Shown: piece by piece, positions 15,871 to 25,547 of the stretch
Layout: each line of letters opens with the position of its first letter
Numbering within the stretch: position 1 is the first letter of the stretch
Assembly: GCF_016132545.1 (NCBI RefSeq)
Contig: NZ_CP066167.1
Location: forward strand, 647,001 to 711,000
DNA: 64,000 bases
From: Spongiibacter nanhainus
GTDB lineage: Bacteria > Pseudomonadota > Gammaproteobacteria > Pseudomonadales > Spongiibacteraceae
Direction: 5' to 3'
Made by a program: the position numbers and the translations under genes
The notes under the pieces: generated by a model
What the model saw: only the letters and a program-made list of their open reading frames with translations
The model's database searches: none
What the model was told of the DNA's origin: nothing

Positions 15871-18150
15871 ATGCTTTTAGCGACGGATTTGGACGGTACG
15901 TTTTTGGCCGGAGAGACCGAGCAGCGTTTAAAGCTTTATCAATTGATCGCCGCACACCCAGAAATTCAATTGGCCTATGTCACAGGCCGCGGGCTGGAGT
16001 CGGTATTACCCCTGTTGTCTGACCCCACTTTGCCAGAGCCGGATTACATTATTTGCGATGTCGGCTGTACGGTCGTGCACGGCGCCACCCAGCAACCGGT
16101 GCAACCCTTGCAGTCGGAGATTGACCGTCGCTGGCCCGGCGAGCACGTCGTTGAGGAGGCCGTGGCCCATATACCCAACTTGCTGCGCCAGGATGTGCCC
16201 CAAGAGCGGCGAGTGTCGTTCTTTTGCAGTGAGGGCGCGGTGTCTGCCGAACTGGCCTCGATTGTGGAGACCTTGGATTGCGACCTGCTTTACTCTGCGC
16301 AGCGCTACCTCGATATTCTGCCCAGGAGTGTCAATAAAGGCAGCACCTTGCGGGGCTTGGTAGAGCACCTGGGGATTTCCCACGAAGACGTGATGGTAGC
16401 GGGTGACACCCTCAACGACCTGTCCATGTACGAAGCCGGTTTTATCGGGGTCTGTGTGGGCGAGTCGGAGCGCGGCTTGATTGCCGCCACTGAAAGCCAA
16501 GCCCGGGTCTATCACGCTGAGCGGCCTGGTTGTGGCGGCATTCTCGAAGCGATTCATCATTTTGGTTTTCTGGGGGTGGAGGGCCTGGCTGCAGAAGAGC
16601 GGGAGGCAGTGGCGCCGGGAAAGTCCGACCTAGTCATCGTTTATCACCGCCTGCCCTATGAGGAGGTTGTTGAGGACGGTGTCATGAAACGCCGCCGGCC
16701 ATCTTCTCCCAATGGCATCATTCCCACCCTGTTAAGCTTCTTTGCCGACGGCAAAGCCGGCTCCTGGGTGGCGTGGTCGGTTCACGACCCCAAATACGGA
16801 GCCTTTGAGAGTCATACTGAGGTGGATGCCAGCCGCTATCCCCGCCTGGTGGCCGCGAGGGTGCCCCTCAGCAAGCGCGATGTGGATATCTTCTACAAGA
16901 AGTTCTCCAAAGAGGCCTTTTGGCCCACCTTGCACACCTTCTGGGAGCGGGCCAGTTTTCGGGATGATCACTGGCAAGTGTTTCTCGATGTGAACCGGCG
17001 TTTTGCCGAGAGTGCAGCGGCGGAAGCCGCAGAGAACGCTGTTGTCTGGATTCACGATTACAACCTGTGGATGGTGCCGGCCTACTTGCGGGAGTTGCGG
17101 CCCGATGTGACCATCGCCTTCTTCCACCATACTTATTTTCCCTCTGCTGACGTATTTAACGTATTGCCCTGGCGCCGGGATATCATCGGCAGCCTGTTGC
17201 AGTGCGACTACATCGGCTTTCATATTCCTCGGCAGGCGGAAAACTTTGTCGATGTTGCCCGGGGTGTCACGCCGCTGGAAGTCACCGAAAAGGTCAGCTG
17301 CGCACCGCGCTTCTTTACCTATGGCTGCGCGGTGGGGCTGGACGAGATGTCGGCTGAGATTGCCGTTAATGACCGACGCATTCGTCTGGGGGCCCATCCC
17401 GTCGGCTTAGATTTAAAGCGGGTTGAAAACGCCCTTGCCCAGGACAAAGTACAGGACCTGATGAAAAACCTGCGCAGTGATTTGGCGGGTACTCGGATGA
17501 TGTTATCTGTGGGGCGACTGGACTATACCAAGGGTATTATCGAGCAGCTCGATGCGTTTGAGACCCTGCTGGACGAGCATCCCGAGCTTTGCGGTAAGGT
17601 TACGCTGGTGATGGTGTGCGTGCCGGCTGCCCAGGAGATGACGGTTTACCGCAAGCTGCAGCTTCAGATCGAGCAAGCAGTGGGGCGAATCAATGGTCGC
17701 TTTGCCCAGGTGGGCTGGACGCCGGTACAGTTTTTCTTCAGGGCCTTGCCCTTCGAGGAATTGGTGGCCTACTACGCCATGGCGGATGTGATGTGGATTA
17801 CCCCCTTGCGGGACGGTCTGAATCTTGTAGTGAAGGAATATATCGCTACTCAAGGAGAGACCAAGGGTGCCGGTGTAGTGGTGCTGTCTGAGTTTGCTGG
17901 TGCTGCAGCCGAGTTGCGTGGCCCAATACTGGCTAACCCCCACGATCCTAAAGAGATGGTTAATAGCTGCTATTTGGCCTTAACCATGAGTCGCGACGAG
18001 GCCAGGGGACGCCTAAAAGAGGCGTTGGATGTGGTGCGTCATAACGATATTGGTATGTGGAGTAACGAGTTTATGACGGCAGTGGAAGATTGCAGACCGG
18101 AGCAAGGCGAACCAAGCGCGCTGGCCAACGTAGTTAATTTTTCTTCCTAG
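15871..18150 (+). CDS. ggpPS: Bifunctional glucosylglycerol-phosphate phosphatase/synthase
   Basis: 759 residues from the ATG at 15871, chosen because AGAGGG precedes it and the HAD motif begins immediately. Residues 1-235 form a sucrose-phosphatase-like HAD phosphatase: nucleophile block ATDLDGTF (Asp6, Asp8), VTGRG, and GDTLNDLSMY. Residues 255-745 form a GT20 glycosyltransferase with VWIHDYNLW, FFHHTYFP, FHIPRQAENF, HPVGLD, GRLDYTKGI and RDGLNLVVKEY. This phosphatase-first fusion is the architecture of the GgpPS enzymes reported from Stenotrophomonas and relatives, which make the compatible solute glucosylglycerol from ADP-glucose and glycerol-3-phosphate. A trehalose-6-phosphate synthase fusion is the alternative but usually has the order reversed. 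A strong terminator follows. Confidence 0.87.
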   Translation: MLLATDLDGTFLAGETEQRLKLYQLIAAHPEIQLAYVTGRGLESVLPLLSDPTLPEPDYIICDVGCTVVHGATQQPVQPLQSEIDRRWPGEHVVEEAVAHIPNLLRQDVPQERRVSFFCSEGAVSAELASIVETLDCDLLYSAQRYLDILPRSVNKGSTLRGLVEHLGISHEDVMVAGDTLNDLSMYEAGFIGVCVGESERGLIAATESQARVYHAERPGCGGILEAIHHFGFLGVEGLAAEEREAVAPGKSDLVIVYHRLPYEEVVEDGVMKRRRPSSPNGIIPTLLSFFADGKAGSWVAWSVHDPKYGAFESHTEVDASRYPRLVAARVPLSKRDVDIFYKKFSKEAFWPTLHTFWERASFRDDHWQVFLDVNRRFAESAAAEAAENAVVWIHDYNLWMVPAYLRELRPDVTIAFFHHTYFPSADVFNVLPWRRDIIGSLLQCDYIGFHIPRQAENFVDVARGVTPLEVTEKVSCAPRFFTYGCAVGLDEMSAEIAVNDRRIRLGAHPVGLDLKRVENALAQDKVQDLMKNLRSDLAGTRMMLSVGRLDYTKGIIEQLDAFETLLDEHPELCGKVTLVMVCVPAAQEMTVYRKLQLQIEQAVGRINGRFAQVGWTPVQFFFRALPFEELVAYYAMADVMWITPLRDGLNLVVKEYIATQGETKGAGVVVLSEFAGAAAELRGPILANPHDPKEMVNSCYLALTMSRDEARGRLKEALDVVRHNDIGMWSNEFMTAVEDCRPEQGEPSALANVVNFSS

Positions 18151-18182
18151 TCTTACTCGTCACCGTAAAGGCTCAACTTTCG

Positions 18183-18222
18183 ACCACAAAAAAGCCCTCC
18201 GTTTGGAGGGCTTTTTTGTGGT
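18183..18222. terminator. Strong bidirectional terminator after ggpPS
   Basis: A perfect 18-bp inverted repeat around a GTTT loop, with core AGCCCTCC / GGAGGGCT flanked by A6 and T6. It can stop transcription from both ggpPS and the convergent adhesin gene. Confidence 0.95.
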
Positions 18223-18237
18223 CCTGTATTTTGTGGT

Positions 18238-18271
18238 CCTGTAGTGCACACAGCGCAGTGTGCGCTACAGG
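18238..18271. terminator. Second hairpin downstream of the second adhesin gene
   Basis: A 14-bp stem with one mismatch (CCTGTAGTGCACAC / GTGTGCGCTACAGG) and a 6-nt loop, just past the adhesin stop. There is no U-run; it may back up the stronger terminator next to it. Confidence 0.45.
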
Positions 18272-18286
18272 GTATTTAGGGTGAGA

Positions 18287-21200
18287 TTAAACAACGAAGT
18301 CAGTGCCGTCGATCACGGTGCCACCGGCGCCGCTGAGCAAAATGAACTCGACGTCGACAGTGTCGATTGCGGGATTTCCTGCGCCATCGTTATTGGCATT
18401 GGCGTCGAAGGCCAGCAGCAGATCACTGCCGGTGCTGTCATTGACGGTAAAGACATCGTCAGCGCCTAATGTGCCGCCAAAGTCACCGCGGATAACAACG
18501 TACTCGTTGTCCTGCAAGCCAAAGTCTGTCAGGTCCACATCAAAGGCCTGGGAGGCCAGCACTTTGGTCAATTGAGCGCCGCCAATGTCCAGGTCGATGA
18601 GGTCATCGCCGTTGCCGAAGTCGAGGATGGTGTCGACACCGTTGCCGAAGCCCAGCTCGTCGCCATTGGTGAGGCCATTGGCGCCGTTATCCGCTGTTGC
18701 CGTCGGTCCAACACCGTCACCCATGCTGTGAACAAAGGTGTCGGAGTTGGCGCCGCCGCTCATGGTGTCAGCGCCGAGACCGCCACTGATGCTATCCAGG
18801 CCACCCTCGCCATTGAGAATGTCATCGGCGCCGCTGCCAATGATGGTGTCGTCATCCTGGCCGGCATTGACTGTTACGGTTACGTCATTGGTATCCACGT
18901 TGAGGGTGGAGATATCGATGGTGTCTGGGGTATTGCCGCCATTGACCACCAGTGATTCGCCGCCATTGTTGCCGCTACCGTTGATTGCGACAGTCAAGCC
19001 GTCTAACTGGGCGGCGTTGAACGTGGCGGTGGTGCCTTCAGCGAGCTCTACCGTATCAAGCCCGGTCAGGGCGCTGTTGCCGCCATTCATGGCGCCGAAG
19101 CCGGTGCTGCTTTCAACCACAAAGGTATCGTCCAGATCACCAAAAGCGATGGTCTCGCCAGTGCCCACATCACCGGTGTTGTAGATATAGGTGTTGTCGA
19201 TGCCGTTGCGGCCGGCCACGGTATCAGCGCCAACGCCGGCGTCAACAGCGACCATTACCGGTGCAGTATTGGAGATAGTGAATTGCAGGGCTTCGAGGTC
19301 GATAGTGTCCGCGGAGTCAGTGCCGTGAATTTCCAGAGTTTCTACAGCGCCGCCGGTATTGCCCGATACGACTGGGGCCGCGTTGCCGGAGAGCTGGTTG
19401 ACCAGGAAGCTGGCGGTCTGTCCTTCAACGATGGTGATCGCGTCTACCGCAGAGAGGCGCGCGCCATTATTCAGCGCAAAGAACTCAGTGGAGCTGTTGA
19501 CTCGCAAGGTCTCGGTACCGGCGTTATTAAAGGTGATGGTTTCACCCGCCACAACACTGCCGGTGGTAAACACATAAGTGTTGTCACCCAGGCCGCCGGT
19601 CATGTTGTCGGCGCCGCCACCACCGATGATGGTGTCGTTGCCATCGGTGCCGATGATCACATCATCGCCGCCCAGGCCAGAGATTCGGGTGGTGGGGGCG
19701 CCGGTGATATCGCTTAAATCGATGGTGTCTTCACCGCTGGTACCGAGGAACACAGTAGAGGCGAAGTTGGTGAAGGTAATGGTTTGACCACTAACGGCAG
19801 AGGCCGCCAGCGCCAGTGAACCGTTTGCCGGGTCTGACTCAATAAACTCAACACCCGACAGAGTAAGGGACTCAATATTGTTGCTGGCGGCTGTCAGTAC
19901 CAAGGTGTCGACGACACCGTTGCCAAGATCAAGGTTGATATTGGCGCCATCGTTGGCCTCGAACTGCTCATTTAACGTAACACGGTCATCGCCGGAGCCG
20001 GTGACGACGGTAATTTGATTACGGCCGGTTCCTGCGCTGATCTGATTGTCGAGCACACTGGAGCCGGTGATATCTGCGGCGCCGTTGCCAGTGAGGAAGG
20101 CGGCAATATCTACATTGAGCCCAAGGCCTGCTGCAGTCGCAACAACAGCAGATTCAGCATCAACATTCACGGTTTGGGAAAACGCACCAATGCCTGCTTG
20201 GGCACCGGTGGCTGGGGTGAAGGTCAGGTCCATACCGCCGAGGCTGGTCGATGCAATGGACTCGATACTGTTAAGGTTGGAGTCCCCCAAGCCGTTAATG
20301 ACGGCACTGCCCGACACATTGAGGTCGGTCACATTTTCAGCTAACAGGCTCAGCCCGAGGATTTCGGTATCGGTTGCGCCGTTAATGGCAATAGTCTCGG
20401 CGCTGGTCACCGACAGCGTGGCACTGTCGATAGCACCGCCGGCGTCAATCTGAATACTGGCGCTATCCGCAGCATTGGCGGTCACTATGCCGCTGTAGGT
20501 GGTGTCTGCACCAATCACTAAATTAACATGAGGGGCGGCAACTGCAGTGACGTTGTCGGCAAAGCTACCCGAGCTATTGTTGTTGCCGCTGATGGTTGAA
20601 ATCGTCAGCTCGCCAGAATCCTGAACTGTAAAATTGTCATTCCCGTTGTAGGTTTGGCCCGCAAGTTCACGGAAATCTAGATTGAGTACCTCTCCGCCGC
20701 GATCCCGGATGGTGGTACTGGTGACAGCTCCGGCATCTCCATCGATGCCGTTACTGTTACTAACCTGAACGGTCTGCAGGCCTTCAGTATTACTGAGCGA
20801 AAGGGTGAAGGTAGCGACGCTACTTTCCAGGCCTAAATCCAGAGTCTCAAAGCCACGCATATCGGGCGTGAGCGTCGCATTGGGAGTTCCTGCTACGTCA
20901 TCGATGCCCGACAGCATCAAAATATCTTCGCCATCCCCACCATCGAGGAAGGTTGATGAGCGTATGTTATTCCCCGCTGCGATGATGTCGTTGCCAAAGC
21001 CTGCGCGGAGGCTGTTCATCATGGTTTGAGAGTACAGTGCCAAGGTGAGGTCACCTAGTGCGGCTGACGCATTGACGCTACTCAGACTGGTGAAAGGGGT
21101 TTGGTCGCCGCCTGTACCATTGTTAAAGGCATTGTTGAAAGTGAGTGTATCGAGCTCGCCCTCGCCGCCAATGGTGATGGACTTGGTGTCGGCCAGCGGC

Positions 21201-23638
21201 AGTAAGTCAATATAATTCTGTTGGCCTTGGGCGACGATAGTCAGGTTTTCGATATCTGTCGCGATAACAGCGACGCCATCGTCGGGCCGGCCTTGGGATA
21301 CGTTGCGACGGCCAACATCGTTGAGAATGAGGGTCAGGGAGTCGTCTTCGTTGTCGTTGACGTCTGTGCCAAAATTCAACTGATAGGAAAGTGTGGGTAC
21401 CGCTGAACTGATATTGCTTGGGTTAACGCTGTCGGCGTCTTCCAGCTCAAAGGTCAGGTCGGTGTCGCTCAGCGCGTCGAAGATAAAGCTCTCATCGTTG
21501 GCATCCAGGAACAGATATTCCAGGCCACTGGCGCCAGTCGCGTTAAACGTGGTGCTGGTGCCAGCGGTATTACTGATTTCCAGCCCTTCAACGTTGCTCA
21601 AGCTGCCTTGCGACAGCGGGTTGGCGCCACCGAACCCGGTAAAATCGACCGATTGGCTGATCTGCAAGCTGTCGAAACCGCCTTGGCCATCGATGCTGTC
21701 GCCGGCATTGAGCGTACTGCCTGTATCTGAGACAGAACCGCGAATGATATCTGCTTCGTCAGTGAGGCCAATCGCGGGTCCGGCCAATGGGGTTAGGTCG
21801 TATTCGGTTCCCTCACTGTCGGCTACTGTCACAGTGACCGTTTGCGTGCTGGTTCCGCCGTTGCCGTCGGAGACGATCACTTCAAAACTGTCTTCACCGG
21901 CAAAGCCTGCATCCGGACGGTATATAAACTGGCCAGGTGTACTGCCAGGGACCACGCTGCCGTTGCTGGCCGATCCGGCGCCGTAGCTCAACGGATCGCC
22001 TTCGGCGTCGGTGGCGTTTACTGTGATGGTCACTGGTGCGGCAGACTCGGTTGACACCGTCTGGGTGTCGTCCACTTGTGGGGCGTCGTTGTCGGCGTTG
22101 ACGGTGATGCGAACCTCTTGGGTCGTTGTGCCGCCGTTGCCGTCACTGATCTCAACTTCGAAGCTGTCCTGGCCGATAAAGTCGCCATCGGTAGGGGTAT
22201 AGGTAAAGCTGCCGTTGCCGTTATTGACGACGGTGCCGTTGGCGGCATCGGTGACCACCGCATAGCTCAGCGTGTCGCCTTCAACGTCTGTGGCATCGAC
22301 CTGGATGTTGACCGAGGCGCCCTCTGGAGAAGAGACATTCTGAAAAGCATCCGCTTCTGGTGCGTCGTTAACAGCGGTAATGGTCAGGTTGACTGTCTGT
22401 GTGACTGTGCCACCGTTGCCGTCAGTGACGGTAACGGTAAAGCTATCGCTGCCAAAGAAATTGGCATTTGGCGTGTATTCAAACTCGCCAGGTACGCCGG
22501 TGCTTTCTACGCTGCCATTGTCTGGCGAAGCGGTGATCTCATAGCTAAGGGTGTCGCCATTGGCATCAGTGGCACCAATATCGATGGTGGTGGGGGTGTC
22601 TTCCGCCAGTGTGACGTCTTGTTCGGCGTCGGCCTCTGGAGCAATGTTGCCGCCAACCTGAACTTGGATGGTGCGGTTTATTGAGGCGCCGTTGTCGTCA
22701 GAGATGGTGACGGTGAAGCTGTCGGTGCCAGTAAAACCTTGATCGGGGATGTACTCATATTGGCCGGGGCTGCCCGCAATAATGTTGACCGAGCCATTAG
22801 ATGGCTGGCTGTTCAACTGGTAGGTGAGCGGGTCTCCCTCTGGATCGCTAGCGCCGGTAGTCGCGTCGATAATGACGGTCTGCCCATTGGCCGTTTGCGA
22901 ATTAAGCGTTGCCGCTTCTGGTGCATCGTTGACCGGTGCCACATTGACCACAACAGTTTGACTGTCAAAGCCACCCCTGCCGTCGGTGACTTCTACCGTG
23001 ATTTGATCAGTGCCATTAAAGTCAGCGTTGGGTGTGTATTCGAACTGACCGGGGTTGCCTGCCACCGCATTAACGGTGCCGTTATTGGCAGTGAAGTTGG
23101 TTTGGATGGTGTCGCCATCAGGGTCGTTGCTGGAGACATTAAAGGTGACAGATTGGTCTTCGTTGGTGGCGATCGGCGATTGGATATTGTCCAAAATAGG
23201 ATCGCTGTTGACCGGCGGGTTGCCGCCACCTTTACTGCTGCTGCCACCGCCGCCGCTCAGTGCGGCCGCGATACCCACTACGGCCAGCAAGCCCAGTCCA
23301 AAGACGGCAACGGGGGGGAGTCCCTCGCTGCCACCGTCATAGCCGGAGTAGCCGGATTGATAGCTGGTATCGATATTCTGCAAGCTGCCTTCGCTGGCCG
23401 CCATGGGGATGTCTACGGCGATGACATCTGCGGCAGCCAGCTGTTTGGCTTGCTGCTCAGGGTCTTTTGCCTCTTTGTCGTTTTCCTCTTTTTCCTCCCT
23501 CCACGATAGGGGGCGAGTCACGACTTCATCGAGAGCGGCAACAAGTTGGTCTACGGGGATGGAGAGTTGGTCTAACATCGCAATGTCCTGTGCGTGTCCC
23601 TGGCTTGTTATTACTGTGGTCAGGTTGTCTTGATTCAT
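18287..23638 (-). CDS. Giant Ig-like/RTX surface protein, second paralogue
   Basis: 1783 residues, start supported by GGAG about ten bases upstream. The leader of about 105 residues has a charged block (EEKEENDKEAKDPEQQ), then a Gly/Tyr stretch and a hydrophobic segment at 108-127 (LPPVAVFGLGLLAVVGIAAAL) and a Gly/Ser linker. Five Ig/cadherin-like domains follow (about 145-610; signatures NDAPEA, GDTLSY, FTGTDSFTV). A long acidic, low-complexity Thr/Asn/Asp region of about 1100 residues comes next. RTX-type motifs are GGAGADNMTGGLGDNTYVF and the block LNGEGGLDSISGGLGADTMSGG near the end; the terminal part carries DTILDFGNGDDLIDLD, typical before type I secretion signals. Likely a secreted adhesin or S-layer-like protein. 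Its N-terminus is laid out like that of the 5701-10227 product. Confidence 0.84.
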   Translation of the reverse strand: MNQDNLTTVITSQGHAQDIAMLDQLSIPVDQLVAALDEVVTRPLSWREEKEENDKEAKDPEQQAKQLAAADVIAVDIPMAASEGSLQNIDTSYQSGYSGYDGGSEGLPPVAVFGLGLLAVVGIAAALSGGGGSSSKGGGNPPVNSDPILDNIQSPIATNEDQSVTFNVSSNDPDGDTIQTNFTANNGTVNAVAGNPGQFEYTPNADFNGTDQITVEVTDGRGGFDSQTVVVNVAPVNDAPEAATLNSQTANGQTVIIDATTGASDPEGDPLTYQLNSQPSNGSVNIIAGSPGQYEYIPDQGFTGTDSFTVTISDDNGASINRTIQVQVGGNIAPEADAEQDVTLAEDTPTTIDIGATDANGDTLSYEITASPDNGSVESTGVPGEFEYTPNANFFGSDSFTVTVTDGNGGTVTQTVNLTITAVNDAPEADAFQNVSSPEGASVNIQVDATDVEGDTLSYAVVTDAANGTVVNNGNGSFTYTPTDGDFIGQDSFEVEISDGNGGTTTQEVRITVNADNDAPQVDDTQTVSTESAAPVTITVNATDAEGDPLSYGAGSASNGSVVPGSTPGQFIYRPDAGFAGEDSFEVIVSDGNGGTSTQTVTVTVADSEGTEYDLTPLAGPAIGLTDEADIIRGSVSDTGSTLNAGDSIDGQGGFDSLQISQSVDFTGFGGANPLSQGSLSNVEGLEISNTAGTSTTFNATGASGLEYLFLDANDESFIFDALSDTDLTFELEDADSVNPSNISSAVPTLSYQLNFGTDVNDNEDDSLTLILNDVGRRNVSQGRPDDGVAVIATDIENLTIVAQGQQNYIDLLPLADTKSITIGGEGELDTLTFNNAFNNGTGGDQTPFTSLSSVNASAALGDLTLALYSQTMMNSLRAGFGNDIIAAGNNIRSSTFLDGGDGEDILMLSGIDDVAGTPNATLTPDMRGFETLDLGLESSVATFTLSLSNTEGLQTVQVSNSNGIDGDAGAVTSTTIRDRGGEVLNLDFRELAGQTYNGNDNFTVQDSGELTISTISGNNNSSGSFADNVTAVAAPHVNLVIGADTTYSGIVTANAADSASIQIDAGGAIDSATLSVTSAETIAINGATDTEILGLSLLAENVTDLNVSGSAVINGLGDSNLNSIESIASTSLGGMDLTFTPATGAQAGIGAFSQTVNVDAESAVVATAAGLGLNVDIAAFLTGNGAADITGSSVLDNQISAGTGRNQITVVTGSGDDRVTLNEQFEANDGANINLDLGNGVVDTLVLTAASNNIESLTLSGVEFIESDPANGSLALAASAVSGQTITFTNFASTVFLGTSGEDTIDLSDITGAPTTRISGLGGDDVIIGTDGNDTIIGGGGADNMTGGLGDNTYVFTTGSVVAGETITFNNAGTETLRVNSSTEFFALNNGARLSAVDAITIVEGQTASFLVNQLSGNAAPVVSGNTGGAVETLEIHGTDSADTIDLEALQFTISNTAPVMVAVDAGVGADTVAGRNGIDNTYIYNTGDVGTGETIAFGDLDDTFVVESSTGFGAMNGGNSALTGLDTVELAEGTTATFNAAQLDGLTVAINGSGNNGGESLVVNGGNTPDTIDISTLNVDTNDVTVTVNAGQDDDTIIGSGADDILNGEGGLDSISGGLGADTMSGGANSDTFVHSMGDGVGPTATADNGANGLTNGDELGFGNGVDTILDFGNGDDLIDLDIGGAQLTKVLASQAFDVDLTDFGLQDNEYVVIRGDFGGTLGADDVFTVNDSTGSDLLLAFDANANNDGAGNPAIDTVDVEFILLSGAGGTVIDGTDFVV

Positions 23639-23847
23639 GTTGGTTTATCTCCAGATCCCTAGATACTGTCGCTATAGTGGAAAATACGGCTAGCCTAAAG
23701 ACTATCAGTTTACTTGCCCGACGGGAATTTGAAAGTCGCGCCATAGCCACAAATAGAGGCCAATCCCGCCGCTCAATTTCGTGAATATTTACGCCCGCTG
23801 TGGCGGGGCATTCAGTGTTTGTTCAGCCTGACGGCGAGTCGCTGGCC

Positions 23848-25401
23848 TCAGCGAAAAAACCACACCAATACAGCGGTCGCTACTGCCAGCAACAGTGCCG
23901 ATATCTTCAAGGCTCCCGACACGGTTTCGCCGTGTCGTATTGGCGCTGCCTCACGTGCAGCGCTTGCCCTGCTGGCATCACTGGCTTGCCAAAGGTAAAT
24001 AGCAAGGATCGTGAGTACAAAAAGTAAGCCCGCCACCAGGGTAAAGTGGATGTTGTGCCAGCCCAGTTGTGCGCCGATAAAAAGAATGGCGGATACACCG
24101 TGGCCTGACGCTGTACCGTGCAGTGCCGCACGGGCGTCTATCGATCGGGTCGTCATGCCGATGGCAAATACGGCAACCAAGGGTGGGGTCACGTAGGCAA
24201 AGGCTTGTTGCAGGTACGCGAACAGGCCCGGGAAACGATCAATATTGGGTGCCCACAGCGCCGCTATTAACATCAGCAGCAGGGTAATCCAGCGTCCCAA
24301 CTTGGCGATATGGCGATCACTGAGCTCGGGGTGCCGGGGTTTGACAAAGTCCACCATCACGAGCGTTGAGGCCGAGTTCAATGCTGAGTCAACACTGGAC
24401 ATGATGGCGGCAATCAGCCCGGCCAGTAGCAAGCCGGTGAGTCCTGCGGGGGCGTAGTCGATAATGAGGCGGGGAAAAACGGTATCGGCCCGGTCCAGGT
24501 CGGGGATGAGTGTCGCTGCCATTGCGCCGGGCAGCACCATCAAAAACAGAGGCAGCAGTTTTAGCGTCGCCGCTATCAGCGCCCCCCAGCCAGCGGCCTG
24601 GATATCCCGCGCGCCCAGCAGGCGCTGAGCGACATATTGGTTCATGGTCCAATAGTAAAAGCCCAGTATTGGCAGTCCGATAAGGGTGCCCAGCCAGGGT
24701 AGGGTGGGGTCATCCAGCGGTCGCAACAAAGAGAGCTTTTCTGCCGGCAGAGCCGCGCTCACTGCCGACCAGCTGAAATCGAACTCGGCAAAGACCAGGG
24801 TGCTGAGTATCAGTGAGCCCAACAGCAACACAATGGACTGCACGACATCGGTGTAGGCCACGGCCCGCAGTCCGCCCGCCGCGGTATAAATGCCGGCAAA
24901 CAATGCCATGGCGGCGCAGGTGGGCCCCAAGCTGAGGTCGGGAAAAAATAACATTAGCACCAGCGCGCCGGCGTAGAGGCTACCGGCAGTATCCAGCACC
25001 ACGCTTAAAAAGAGGGACGTGGCGGAGAGATACTTGCGCAGTCGCGGGTCAAAGCGCTGCTCCAATATCTCTGGCACCGTGGTGATGCCCCGCCGCAAGA
25101 ACACAGGCGCGACATAAATAGCCGTAAATAAAAGTACCAGCGCCGCCATCCACTCATAGTTGGCTACGGCAATGCCGGTATCCCAGGCGGCGCCAGGCAG
25201 GCCTATCAGAGTGGTGGAGGAAATGTTGGAGGCAAACAGCGACAAGCCGATAACCGCAGGCCCCAGGCTGCGCCCCGCCAAAAACAGCTCGTCAGCATCC
25301 GGGTTGCGCAAGGTGACCTTAATGCACAGGGCGACAACGACCGCTAAATACAGGCCGAGAATGCCGAAATCGATAAGGTGTAGCTCGGGCATAACATCCA
25401 T
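23848..25401 (-). CDS. Sodium:solute symporter (SSS/SGLT family)
   Basis: A 517-residue polytopic membrane protein with about 13-14 hydrophobic segments. Family signatures include the LAGRSLGPAVIGLSLFASN block near residue 42, the GLPGAAWDTG loop, YTAAGGLRAVAYTDVVQ and the MSSVDSALNSASTL segment near 326-339, corresponding to the sodium-site helix of vSGLT. Members import sugars, inositol, proline and similar solutes with sodium. The substrate cannot be read from sequence. Its place downstream of phytase and a TonB receptor suggests inositol or another phytate-derived solute, as inference. It is 146 bp from the phytase stop, with a hairpin between them. Confidence 0.85.
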   Translation of the reverse strand: MDVMPELHLIDFGILGLYLAVVVALCIKVTLRNPDADELFLAGRSLGPAVIGLSLFASNISSTTLIGLPGAAWDTGIAVANYEWMAALVLLFTAIYVAPVFLRRGITTVPEILEQRFDPRLRKYLSATSLFLSVVLDTAGSLYAGALVLMLFFPDLSLGPTCAAMALFAGIYTAAGGLRAVAYTDVVQSIVLLLGSLILSTLVFAEFDFSWSAVSAALPAEKLSLLRPLDDPTLPWLGTLIGLPILGFYYWTMNQYVAQRLLGARDIQAAGWGALIAATLKLLPLFLMVLPGAMAATLIPDLDRADTVFPRLIIDYAPAGLTGLLLAGLIAAIMSSVDSALNSASTLVMVDFVKPRHPELSDRHIAKLGRWITLLLMLIAALWAPNIDRFPGLFAYLQQAFAYVTPPLVAVFAIGMTTRSIDARAALHGTASGHGVSAILFIGAQLGWHNIHFTLVAGLLFVLTILAIYLWQASDASRASAAREAAPIRHGETVSGALKISALLLAVATAVLVWFFR

Positions 25402-25487
25402 GCGTTGTTGTTATCGTCAGGGCAGCGGGTTAGCGCTTTGTCCTAACTATTCACGATGCAGGAATCAGGCCAAGGAGCGGAGGGACT

Positions 25488-25529
25488 ATCTGCCGTTGGA
25501 GCCGCAAAGGCGCGATAGCAACGGCAGAT
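25488..25529. other. Long-stem hairpin between phytase and symporter genes
   Basis: Perfect 11-bp arms (ATCTGCCGTTG / CAACGGCAGAT) around a 20-nt loop. Neither side has a U-run. It could attenuate or stabilise the phytase transcript. Confidence 0.5.
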
Positions 25530-25547
25530 TCAGGGGGGGTATCCGAT

